Source of the DNA: CAZOZZ01 sp965262425
GTDB taxonomy: Bacteria > Acidobacteriota > Terriglobia > 20CM-2-55-15
Length of the DNA stretch: 64,000 nt
Assembly (NCBI GenBank): GCA_965262425.1
Contig: OZ253536.1
Location: 3,782,001-3,846,000 of the forward strand
Direction: 5' to 3'
The translations under genes and the position numbers were made by a program. The notes below the pieces were generated by a model. It saw only the letters and a program-made list of their open reading frames with translations. It searched no databases and was not told the DNA's origin. This document shows positions 51,631 through 59,628 of this stretch, in pieces (position 1 is the stretch's first letter; the number at the start of each line of letters is the position of its first letter).

Positions 51631-51706
51631 TGCGTATTCCGCTGATCGTGATCACCAGTTCCGGGATCATGATCAGTGATTCCGGGCATCGTGATCACCC
51701 GCCGTA
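51631..51706. repeat. IS21-B left terminal repeat cluster
   Basis: Three units resembling GATCGTGATCACCAGTTCCG, ATCATGATCAGTGATTCCGG and CATCGTGATCACCCG. These are probable IstA-binding sites. Confidence 0.7.
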
Positions 51707-52029
51707 GCGAAGTGAGGGTTAGGATCTCAGTTTAGACCTCCCGAAGTCCACGATTCTTGTTTTGAATGCTTCCATAATCTTGATATTCATCGCCGGGCCT
51801 GTGTGTAAATGTGGGAAAGCCGCAGGCTTTTCCAGGGCTGTGGGAATCCACGTTTTTTGTGGATTTCCATAGCCCATCATTTTCCACAGGCCACTGGTTT
51901 GTTTTTTAGGTTCTTTCTCATTCTTCGTCCCGTCCTTACTGAATTCCTGAAAATCCTTCGCGCCAGGATCGCGTATCCGCGACGATCGGACGCCAGTCCG
52001 AGTTGGACTACCTCGTCGCCAGGTGGGGT

Positions 52030-52791
52030 TCATGCCGGCTCCTTGGAAGAGGGTTTCGGGGCAGCCTTGGTTTGTCTCATGGATCGTCCCTTCAGTTCGA
52101 TGCGATGCGCGTTGTGGAGGAGGCGATCGCAGATGGCGTCGGCCTGGTTCGGGTCGCCGATGACGCCGTGCCAGTCGGCGACCGGGAGCTGGCTGGCGAT
52201 CAAGATGGCGGAGCGTTCGCTCCGTTCCTCGACGACTTCGATCAAGTCCCGGCGTTCGGCATCGCGTAGCGGGGCCAGGAGCCAGTCGTCGATGGCCAGC
52301 AGATCGGTCTTGGCCAGCCGTGCCAGAACACGAGCGTAGGAGCCGTCGCCACGGCCGACCGCCAGTTGGTGCAAGAGCCGGGGCATTCGGACGTAGGCGG
52401 CATTGAAACCGCGCCGGCAGGCTCGTTCGACGAAAGCCGAAGCCAGAAAACTTTTCCCGATGCCGGTCGGACCGGAAATGATCAGATTGTGCCGGTCCCG
52501 GATCCACCCGCAGGAGCCCAGAGCGAGGACTTGGGAACGGTCCAGACTGCGACGATGTTTGAAGTCGACGTTTTCCAGCGATGCAGAGCTGTAGCGCAGC
52601 TTGGCCACGCGCAGACGCCGGGTGAGCTTACGGTGCTCCCGGGCCGTCCATTCTTCATCCACTAGAAGGCCCAGACGCTCCTCGAAACTCAGATCCGTGT
52701 ACTGATTCGAGCGGCGTTGCTGCTCGAGGGCTTCGACCATGGCCGATAGCTTCATCTGGTTCATCTTCTCCAGGGTTTGTTCCATTAGCAT
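52030..52791 (-). CDS. istB: IstB-like ATPase of IS21-B
   Basis: A 253-aa AAA+ transposition helper. Walker A ISGPTGIGKSFLASAFVERA and Walker B LLAIDDWLLAPLRDAERRDL are visible, as is the C-terminal ASQLPVADWHGVIGDPNQAD typical of IstB. Start ATG 52791 (MLMEQTLEKMNQMKLSAMVE) fits the family; longer upstream starts overlap istA more. It overlaps istA by about 137 bp in a different frame. Confidence 0.92.
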   Translation of the reverse strand: MLMEQTLEKMNQMKLSAMVEALEQQRRSNQYTDLSFEERLGLLVDEEWTAREHRKLTRRLRVAKLRYSSASLENVDFKHRRSLDRSQVLALGSCGWIRDRHNLIISGPTGIGKSFLASAFVERACRRGFNAAYVRMPRLLHQLAVGRGDGSYARVLARLAKTDLLAIDDWLLAPLRDAERRDLIEVVEERSERSAILIASQLPVADWHGVIGDPNQADAICDRLLHNAHRIELKGRSMRQTKAAPKPSSKEPA

Positions 52792-54340
52792 GTGTGCTCT
52801 CCTCTGGCTCCGCATAATAGGCGGCGCCGCGAATGTTGTCGTGATGGGGCGTGGGTAGGGTTTCGGAATCCTCGAACGGCAAACGGTCCTGGGCCGAGGA
52901 CAGGATGTTTTTGACGGTTCGGTAGCTATAGGACTGTAAGCGAAGTGCTCGGGCACTGGCGGCTTCGAGCCGCTGGGCGCCGTAGCGGCGTCCCAGGCTC
53001 ATCAATCCCAGGCAGGAGCGGTACCCCTGCTCAGGATGGGGCCACCGTTTTATCATCTCCTCGGCCAGTCGGCCGGTCTGAGAGCCGGTTTTCTCCGCCC
53101 AACGGATCAGCCGGGATGGTGTCCATGCCGCATGGGCTCGATGGGAACTGGGCATATGTTCCGACAGAGTCGACGGTTGGTGATCGTAGCGGCGAGGATG
53201 AGAGGCGACGCGCCGGCCTTTGTGGTAGACCTCGACAATCGAGGCGGTGTAACGCGCTTCCAGGGTTTCCTGGATCAACTGGTAGGGCACGCTGTAGGGA
53301 TGGTGATCCACGGTCACGTGGTAGTCGATATTGGCACGACAGCCCTTCCACTCGGCCTGTTCATACCGATCGGTCGGTAGTGGCTGTAGGGCCGGTCGAT
53401 CCAGCCTTTCGTAGAGTTCCAGGCGGGACACGCGAAGCTTCTGCATCGGCCGCTGGTTCAGTTCCAACAGCAACTTTCGAATCGCCCCGTTCAAGTCCGC
53501 CAGACTGAAGAACGTGTGATTCCGGATTCTGGCCAGGAGCCAACGCTGTGCCAGAAGGACCGTGGCTTCGATTTTTGCTTTGTCTTTGGGTTTCCGAGGC
53601 CGGGCCGGAATGACAACGGCGCCGTAATGTTCTGCCTCATCCTGGTAGGTGCGATTCACTCCTGCTTCGTAGCGGCAGGACAGGGTAATGGCACTCTTGA
53701 GTTGATCGGGAACCCAGATCCGGCTCGATCCGCCGAAGAACTCCACCATGCGAATATGTACGCCGATCCAGTCGGCGAGTTTCTGGCTCGGTGTCGCTTC
53801 GGCGTAGGTATAACCGCTGGCGCCCAGCGCGGCCACGAACAACTCGACTGGTTTAGTTGTGCCCGTCCGCGGATCCGTCAGTTCTGGCCGTTTGCCGGAA
53901 AAGTCGATGAAGGTCTTCTCGCCGGCGCGGTGCACCTGCCGCATCGAGGGCTTCAGTTTCTGGGCCCACCGCCCGTAGATCACACAGAACTGGCTGTAGG
54001 CATATCCCTTTGGATTCGCTTCCCGGTACTCTTCCCAGAGCAGGTGGAGGGTGACTCCAACACGCTTCAACTCCTGGTGGATCCGCTCGACATCTGGAAC
54101 CACCCGTTCCCGGGAGCCCGGTCCCGCGCTGGAAAACAGCCGCGCTTCAAGCGCTGCCTCGTCCAGTTCCTCAGGCAGCGGCCATTCCAACCCTGCACGT
54201 GCCGCCCGTCGGACGTACTCCGAAACCGTCCCTACTCCCACTCGGCAGGCTCGGGCGATGGCCCGGTGGCTGAGTTTCTGTTCGTGTTTGAGTCGTAGAA
54301 TCTCGCGTAACTGTCTCATCGATAGCCGTCTTGTTCCCAT
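52655..54340 (-). CDS. istA: IstA-like DDE transposase of IS21-B
   Basis: A 561-aa integrase-core transposase. A helix-turn-helix lies near LSHRAIARACRVGVGTVSEY. The catalytic core has TFIDFSGKRPELTD (Asp), RIWVPDQLKSAITLSCRYEA (Asp) and RKPKDKAKIEATVLLAQRWL (Glu). The C-terminal part has the IS21 ending domain with NIDYHVTVDHHPYSVPYQLI. ATG 54340 is preceded by AAGGAGAA, so it is chosen over the upstream TTG. Confidence 0.93.
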   Translation of the reverse strand: MGTRRLSMRQLREILRLKHEQKLSHRAIARACRVGVGTVSEYVRRAARAGLEWPLPEELDEAALEARLFSSAGPGSRERVVPDVERIHQELKRVGVTLHLLWEEYREANPKGYAYSQFCVIYGRWAQKLKPSMRQVHRAGEKTFIDFSGKRPELTDPRTGTTKPVELFVAALGASGYTYAEATPSQKLADWIGVHIRMVEFFGGSSRIWVPDQLKSAITLSCRYEAGVNRTYQDEAEHYGAVVIPARPRKPKDKAKIEATVLLAQRWLLARIRNHTFFSLADLNGAIRKLLLELNQRPMQKLRVSRLELYERLDRPALQPLPTDRYEQAEWKGCRANIDYHVTVDHHPYSVPYQLIQETLEARYTASIVEVYHKGRRVASHPRRYDHQPSTLSEHMPSSHRAHAAWTPSRLIRWAEKTGSQTGRLAEEMIKRWPHPEQGYRSCLGLMSLGRRYGAQRLEAASARALRLQSYSYRTVKNILSSAQDRLPFEDSETLPTPHHDNIRGAAYYAEPEESTHANGTNPGEDEPDEAIGHGRSPRAATPLESVHGSEFRGASGPSSG

Positions 54341-54395
54341 CAAGTTCTCCTTTTTCAAGGAAGAACCTAACAGGTCTAAACTTCGCTACCGACGG

Positions 54396-54552
54396 GTGAT
54401 CATGATCGCCGGAATCGGTGATCATGATGCCCGGAATCACTGATCATGATCCCGGAATCAGTGATCACGATGCCCGGAATCACTGATCATGATCCCGGAA
54501 TCGGTGATCACGTTAAATCGGAATCAGTGATCACGATCGTCCGGAATACGCA
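54396..54552. repeat. IS21-B right terminal repeat cluster
   Basis: Six to seven units of about 25 bp built on TGATCATGATCCCGGAATCA and variants. Much longer than the left cluster. Likely transposase-binding sites; not a CRISPR. Confidence 0.75.
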
Positions 54553-54649
54553 CCAACCACTTGTACGACCTCGCTACATCCTCAAGTGAGTAATTCCCCA
54601 TTCCAATCAACTCAGATTCAACTTCTTCAGCTCTGACAATTCCTGCCAT

Positions 54650-54800
54650 TTATCTGCCTGTAGTGCCCTCTGCCCCACAGCCCTTCTCTCTCCTCAAATC
54701 AAAATTCATTCCTTTCGATCTCATTCTTTCCGTAGGATTATGCTCGTCGAAAAAGGTGCGGGACAGTCCGTGTTTTCAGTCACTTCCGAGTGAAAGAATG
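54650..54800. other. Intergenic region between membrane protein and primase
   Basis: No gene or repeat is seen. Confidence 0.4.
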
Positions 54801-55469
54801 TCAGCCTCCTGCGAAGGCCTGACCGAGGAACCGAAACCCTGTCGTAAGGCCTACAACGGAAAACACACCAGCCATCAGCGTCCAGAACAGCAACTCGGTA
54901 CCGAGAAGCTCGCGGAACGTAAAGGAATTCATCACTGAGTACGCCAGCAGCGCCATAGAGCCGAGAATCAGCACAAGGACGGTTCCCAATTCAATCCATG
55001 CCTGGGCAAAGGCTGAGGGGGCGAATGCAAGGCCCCAGGGCCGCTGAAAGTATGCAGCGACACCAATGCTCGTCAGTAAGAGCACAGAGCCCAGCAACAG
55101 ACTTACACCAGCCATTTCACGAAAGGAAAAGCCCCGATACATTCCATAGCCAAGAACCATCGGGACACTGGCGCACAACAGCAGGAACGGGACGGTTGTA
55201 AGAAAGCTCTCAATCGAGCCCTGCCGTGGAATTCCCAAGTCCACACCCATTGCGCTTCCGAGCAAGAACACAAAAACAGCAAGAAGCACCCAATACACTC
55301 CGAGCAATCCTGCGGTCTGCCATTTACCGAACTGGCGAATCAGGCCGTAGCTGATACAGAGCACACTGCCGGCAAAGAACAAAAAGTAGGGCGCGGTGCG
55401 GAGCATTTCCTGAGATACAAACGGAAGTGCAACCTCGCCAAAGAACAAGTACGCACCGAGCAGGTACAC

Positions 55470-55530
55470 CCTCAAGGGTCACCCCAAAACCGGCCAACGA
55501 AGGTCACCTCAAAACCGGCCAATGAAGGCG
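55470..55530. repeat. IS21-A terminal repeats, left
   Basis: Two units: GGTCACCCCAAAACCGGCCA and GGTCACCTCAAAACCGGCCA. They correspond to the units at the right end near 59446-59500. Confidence 0.7.
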
Positions 55531-56137
55531 GCCCGGGACCAGGTTGTTTTACCGCGACTTGCCGTGATCGGGCAAGCCTGTTTTGGTACGCCAACTCCGT
55601 GGGCCACACTTGAGAATGTGGCCATGATGGAGGAGGCGGTCGAGCATGGCAGTCACGGCGGCACTATCCCCTAATAGCTTCCCCCAGTCCTCGACCGGAC
55701 GATTCGAAGTCAGCAGCGTGCTGGTACGTTCGTAACGTCGCATCACGATCTCGAGCAGTTGCTCGGCGGCGGTCGGGGGGAGCTTACGCATTCCCAGATC
55801 ATCGATGATCAGCAGGGGCACGGTCGCGAGCGATTCCATGTGTTTCCTGCGGTTACCGTCGATAGTGGCTTCGGCGATGTCGTCGAGCAGGGCGTGGGTT
55901 TCACGATAGAGGACCCGATAGCCCTGCAGGATGGCGGCCAGACCGATCGCCTGGGCCAGATGACTCTTGCCAGTGCCGGGTGGACCGAGAAACAGCGCAT
56001 CTTCGTGGCGGGCGATGAAGGTGGCAGTAGCGAGATCGAAGACCAGACCGCGATTCATTTTCTTGTTAAAGGTGAAGTCAAAGTCCTGGAGTGTCTTCTG
56101 GGGATCGCGGAACTGGGCCTGTTTTCTGCGCCGTTCC

Positions 56138-57578
56138 GAGTCAATCCCATTCTTAGTTGAAACTCTCCACGGCTCACGATTGGTCACGCAACCTTCTTCT
56201 TCGATCTCGTCGACGTCTTCGCCTCAATCTTCAGCTCCCGCCTGAGGGCTTCGCGGAGCTTTGGAAGATGACGGTAGCCGATCACCTTCCTCAAGCGTGG
56301 TTCGATGTCGATGAGCGCCGTCGCCAACCAGCGCTGCCGCTGGCTCGAGTTCTTCCAATGATCGACCTTCGCGCACCTTTCCTCGACGAGGGCATTGACC
56401 GATTCCAAGCAATTCGTCGTCTTGAACGAACGGCCCAGGACCCCGTACACGCCGAGTCGATGCAACGTGAGGGTCTCCTCCAGGCCTTCCTCAAGGCTCG
56501 TAGCGGCCGATTGGTTTCGCTCCTCGAGCTCTCCATGGAGCTGTTCGAGGGCCGCCCGGGCTTCGTTGTACTCCGGGCGCTGGTACGCACGCTGAAGCCG
56601 CTTGCGCCACGCGGCTTGCTCGGTCTTCGACAGGTAGCTCACCACGTTCTCGCGTTTGTGCCATTGGCAGCGTTGGACCAGGGCTCGATTACCGAATGCC
56701 CGCTTGACTGCCGCGCGCAGACCTTTGCCGCCGTCGACGATCACCAGCACGCCTTCAGAGATGTCCAGGCCTCGCTCCATCAATGAACGGAGAAACGGAG
56801 TCAGTACCTGCTCGTTCTCCGTACTCGTCTCCACGAAGCCTAAGAAGCGTTTGTCGCCCGTAATTGTGATGCCCAGGGCCACAACCATCGTGGCGTCGGC
56901 AAACATTTTCCCGTCCAGGAAGATCGCCACCACGTCCTCGGCCGACAGATCCCGCTCCTGCATCTCCCGAAGTTTCGCCCCACTCGCCTGGACGAATCCT
57001 CGAGACACCGTCGAGCTCGACAATCCGATGGCTCCTGGAATCGCTTCCGCGGCCGACTCGTAGTTCCGGCAGGAGATCCCATAAAGCACACGTCTGAGAA
57101 GCAGTTCGTTCACCGCGCCATCCGGACTGAGTTCCTCGTAGCTCCGAAGCGGAATCTCCCCGCCCGCCACGCTGCGCACTCGAGGCACCCGAACCGGCAC
57201 CCGCTGGCCCCCGAGCCCCACGGTCCCCGGATTACTCCCGTGTCGCCGGCCCCTCAACGTCGCCTCCTTTCGCGCGTATCGCTCACCCGCCAACGCCTTC
57301 ACTTCCTCGTCGAGCAACTCCTCCACGTGCATCAACCCCAGTGGGATCAACGCCCGAATCATCTCCACCTTCGAGTCCAATTCCAGTCCCGAGTATTCCT
57401 CCCGGCTCAGGACCTCGACCTCACCCAGCACACGCGACTTCTTGCGTTTCTTCACCGAACGTAACAGACTGCTCATCTCGGCTCCTTTCTCTTACAGGCT
57501 TGATGTTGTTTCTTCCAATACCATCAAACCATAGGGTTTGGAGCCGTTTCAATTTCCAACTAAGATTGGCACACTTTC
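56138..57578 (-). mobile_element. IS256-family insertion sequence, copy 2
   Basis: 1,441 bp, identical in length to copy 1 and in the opposite orientation. A 9-bp direct repeat CGCCGTTCC flanks it (56129-56137 and 57579-57587). It interrupts istB of IS21-A. Confidence 0.93.
56184..57476 (-). CDS. IS256-family transposase, copy 2
   Basis: The same 430-residue protein as the gene at 20170-21462, with the DDE residues in FLDGKMFAD, VDGGKGLRAAV and NCLESVNALVEE. The frame is complete. A single base difference from copy 1 was noticed (near the codons for GLSSSTVSRG) and does not change the protein. Confidence 0.95.
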   Translation of the reverse strand: MSSLLRSVKKRKKSRVLGEVEVLSREEYSGLELDSKVEMIRALIPLGLMHVEELLDEEVKALAGERYARKEATLRGRRHGSNPGTVGLGGQRVPVRVPRVRSVAGGEIPLRSYEELSPDGAVNELLLRRVLYGISCRNYESAAEAIPGAIGLSSSTVSRGFVQASGAKLREMQERDLSAEDVVAIFLDGKMFADATMVVALGITITGDKRFLGFVETSTENEQVLTPFLRSLMERGLDISEGVLVIVDGGKGLRAAVKRAFGNRALVQRCQWHKRENVVSYLSKTEQAAWRKRLQRAYQRPEYNEARAALEQLHGELEERNQSAATSLEEGLEETLTLHRLGVYGVLGRSFKTTNCLESVNALVEERCAKVDHWKNSSQRQRWLATALIDIEPRLRKVIGYRHLPKLREALRRELKIEAKTSTRSKKKVA

Positions 57579-57750
57579 CGCCGTTCCAGCAGCCGGGTAC
57601 TGCGGCGAGCCAGTTCGTCCGAGACCAGAGAGGAGATCAGGTCGATGGGAGCCATGGCTTCGGACTGTGCCTGATGGAGACGGGTTTCCAGGACTTCGGC
57701 GATGCCGCCCAGGCGGAGTTGGCGCAGCGCTTTTTGGAGTTCGATGAGGT

Positions 57751-59391
57751 TCATTGTTGTTCTTGCTCCTGAATCTTGAGGTTGATGAGATCGCGATACT
57801 GGGTCAGTTCGCGAATGAGGGGGTCGACCTGGCGGAGAGTCAGTGGAGGCCGCCGTTCCAGATAGCGGCGGACGAAACGGTAATCATGGACGTGGAGTTC
57901 GAGTGCCGCGGCGGAGGCATCCTCGACGGCGGAGACACCGTATTTTTTGGCCAGGGAGAACAGGCCCAGGATACGGCGGATGGCCGCCTCACCCTGGCGG
58001 AGATGGATGGCTTTGGCCAGTTCGCCGATGTGATCTCCGGCACGAGCCGCCCGGGCAAGCAATTGAACGGTGGTCACCGGCGTCGTTTTCGGATTGTCCT
58101 CGGGACGGACACGGTACCCGCCCCGTTTCTGGCCGACATGCTCGCGTAGTAGCTGATGGGTCTCTGGATCGAGGATCCGGACGTGGAGCGTATCCCACTG
58201 CACTTTGACGGCGCGTCCGATCCAGCCGGGAGGCAAACTATAATAGGCAGCCTCCACTTCCACGCAACCGTCCAGATGGACGACGCGGTCCCCGTACTGG
58301 TAGTAGCGGAACGGTTCCACCGGCAGTGGGAGCAGTGACGGCTTCTCTTCGGCGAACATGGCGGCGACCTGCCGTTTGGTCGTGCCGTGGATGCGCGTAT
58401 CAGCCCAGCGGGTTTCCCATCGGTCCAGATGGGCCTGCGCCTCCTCCAGACTCTCGAAGCGGACTCCCTTCAGAGGGGTTTTCTTGGCGTGTCCGACACC
58501 CGACTCGACCTTCCCTTTACGATCGGGATCCCGAACCCGGCAGGGTAGGGCCACCACGTCGTAGTGAGCCAGAACATCTTTAAACAGCGGATTCAGAGTC
58601 GGATCGTAATAATCCGGATCGATCACGCCCTCGCGAAGGTTGTCCAGGACGATGCATCGGGGACTGCCCCCAAGCCGGCGAAACGCAGTCTCGTGCAGCT
58701 CGGCCCAGATTCGGGAACTGGAGCGGAACCGGAGCAGTCGGACCGATTTACGGCTGTAGCCCAACGTCATCACGAACAGCCGGGTGCGTCGGTACTTGCC
58801 CGTCTTCGGATGGCGCACCATCGGCCCATCACCGTAATCGACCTGTCCTTCTTCCCCAGGTCCGGTCTGGATGATTCCCACCGCTCCGGGCCGCTGGGAT
58901 CCACGCAGTTTGCGCACGAAACGCTTCATGGACTGATAGCTGCCCGAAAAACCGTGATCCGAAACCAGATCCTGCCAGATGGACATGGCATTGCGGCCAC
59001 GACTCAAACTCAGTTCGATGATCTCCCGATACGGTGCGCAGGCGCTGGCAGAGGGCGGCTCTGGGGTGGCGGGCAGATCCAGCTTGGACAGATCGAGGCT
59101 CCCAGAGTCGGTGGTCACCCCGTTGGCCGGTTTTGAAATGTCCGGCTTGGAGAGCCCCTTTATAGAGGGGTTTGTCGCCTCAAGATCGGTGGTCACCCCA
59201 TTGGCCGGTTTTGACGGCGCCCGTTTCCCCCAGCCCCCGGGTGGCCGCACCGCGATCCCGGCCGCTCGCAGGTAGGACCCTGCCGTCTCCCGACGCACAC
59301 CGGTCGCAGCCTCGATCCGCCGTAGCGGCCATCCGAGCCTTCCCAGTGCGATAACTTGTTGTTTCTTTTCTGTGCTCAAGACATTGCTCAT
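57751..59391 (-). CDS. istA: IstA-like DDE transposase of IS21-A
   Basis: A 546-aa transposase. The N-terminal helix-turn-helix is seen in RLGWPLRRIEAATGVRRETA. DDE residues lie in EEGQVDYGDGPMVRHPKTGK, PRCIVLDNLREGVIDPDYYD and DRKGKVESGVGHAKKTPLKG. Between residues 55 and 110 the sequence contains the peptide KPANGVTTD twice; these codons copy the element's own terminal repeat (CGTTGGCCGGTTTTG/CATTGGCCGGTTTTG at about 59120-59136 and 59198-59213). The stop overlaps istB (ATGA). Confidence 0.92.
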   Translation of the reverse strand: MSNVLSTEKKQQVIALGRLGWPLRRIEAATGVRRETAGSYLRAAGIAVRPPGGWGKRAPSKPANGVTTDLEATNPSIKGLSKPDISKPANGVTTDSGSLDLSKLDLPATPEPPSASACAPYREIIELSLSRGRNAMSIWQDLVSDHGFSGSYQSMKRFVRKLRGSQRPGAVGIIQTGPGEEGQVDYGDGPMVRHPKTGKYRRTRLFVMTLGYSRKSVRLLRFRSSSRIWAELHETAFRRLGGSPRCIVLDNLREGVIDPDYYDPTLNPLFKDVLAHYDVVALPCRVRDPDRKGKVESGVGHAKKTPLKGVRFESLEEAQAHLDRWETRWADTRIHGTTKRQVAAMFAEEKPSLLPLPVEPFRYYQYGDRVVHLDGCVEVEAAYYSLPPGWIGRAVKVQWDTLHVRILDPETHQLLREHVGQKRGGYRVRPEDNPKTTPVTTVQLLARAARAGDHIGELAKAIHLRQGEAAIRRILGLFSLAKKYGVSAVEDASAAALELHVHDYRFVRRYLERRPPLTLRQVDPLIRELTQYRDLINLKIQEQEQQ

Positions 59392-59628
59392 ACCGGCGGA
59401 AGCCTATTCGGCTTACCGCCGTTGTCAATGTCCCGGGCCTCAGTTCCGTTGGCCGGTTTTCAGGTGACCCTCATTGGCCGCTTTTGGGTGACCCCCGAGG
59501 GGTACACGACAAAGAATCCGGGTGCGAAGCGCAGCCAGCGCCCAAAGAGCCTGTGGTAAATGAGCACGGCGGAAAGAAACAGGAACAGTACAACGCTCAC
59601 GAATTGGTAAGTGCCGAACAAAGACATC

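Larger units (their letters stand above)
51631..54552 (-). mobile_element. IS21-family insertion sequence B (intact)
   Basis: A 2,922-bp element with ends TGCGTATTCCGCTGATCGTG and (complement of the right) TGCGTATTCCGGACGATCGT. A 5-bp target duplication CCAAC (51626-51630 and 54553-54557) flanks it. It carries overlapping istA and istB, both open. Internal ends hold arrays of GATCATGATC-type repeats. Confidence 0.92.
50646..54649 (-). pseudogene. Archaeo-eukaryotic primase-like protein, split by IS21 and an internal TAG
   Basis: Rebuilt across the IS21 and its CCAAC duplication, the protein starts at ATG 54649 (MAGIVRAEEVESELIGMGNY). It continues through SYKWLGHENGFTELSAFHKK, meets an in-frame TAG (51566-51564) after RRGE, and goes on as NVEWNRKNDAFPRIWYARDE up to the stop at 50646. 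Primase features: the metal-binding ISKNLLLDLDAES (DxD), AFTGRGFHLLLAYP (GxGxH-like) and AKIYGTAKPEVGIVSRF. These match RepB/AEP-type plasmid primases. A C-terminal helix-turn-helix-like stretch (LYLGHQDIGELATILGLRPD) follows. An internal GTG at 51485 could give a shortened product. Confidence 0.65.
55549..57754 (-). pseudogene. istB: IstB ATPase of IS21-A, split by IS256
   Basis: The N-terminal 59 or so residues (57754 leftward; MNLIELQKALRQLRLGGIAE, ending TRLLERR) and the C-terminal part (from 56137; KQAQFRDPQKTLQDFDFTFN, Walker A LGPPGTGKSHLAQAIGLAAI, Walker B LLIIDDLGMRKLPP) are separated by IS256 copy 2 with the 9-bp duplication. IS256 also supplies a run-in to the C-terminal frame, so a chimeric ORF from 56187 is open, but it lacks the IstB N-terminus. 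istA and istB overlap by ATGA at 57751-57754. Confidence 0.85.
55470..59500 (-). mobile_element. IS21-family insertion sequence A, interrupted by IS256 copy 2
   Basis: Ends CCTCAAGGGTCACCCCAAAA and (complement of the right) CCTCGGGGGTCACCCAAAAG. A 7-bp duplication GGTACAC flanks it (55463-55469 and 59501-59507). Total 4,031 bp; about 2,580 bp without IS256 and its duplication. It carries istA (intact) and istB (split). Confidence 0.92.
54801..59627 (-). pseudogene. Polytopic membrane protein of the element, split by IS21-A
   Basis: Rebuilt across IS21-A and its GGTACAC duplication, the protein begins MSLFGTYQFVSVVLFLFLSA (ATG 59627) and continues through RWLRFAPGFFVVYLLGAYLF into a series of about seven hydrophobic helices, ending FRFLGQAFAGG at 54801. 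It is about 265 residues. The ATPase stop (TGA 59631-59629) overlaps its leader, so it was co-transcribed with the ATPase. The function is unknown; a role in a transfer channel is possible from context. Confidence 0.75.

Noticed and set aside
54396..54552. CRISPR-like array of TGATCATGATC repeats
   Set aside because: Units are directly adjacent with almost no variable spacers, are partly self-complementary, and lie at the end of an IS21 element.
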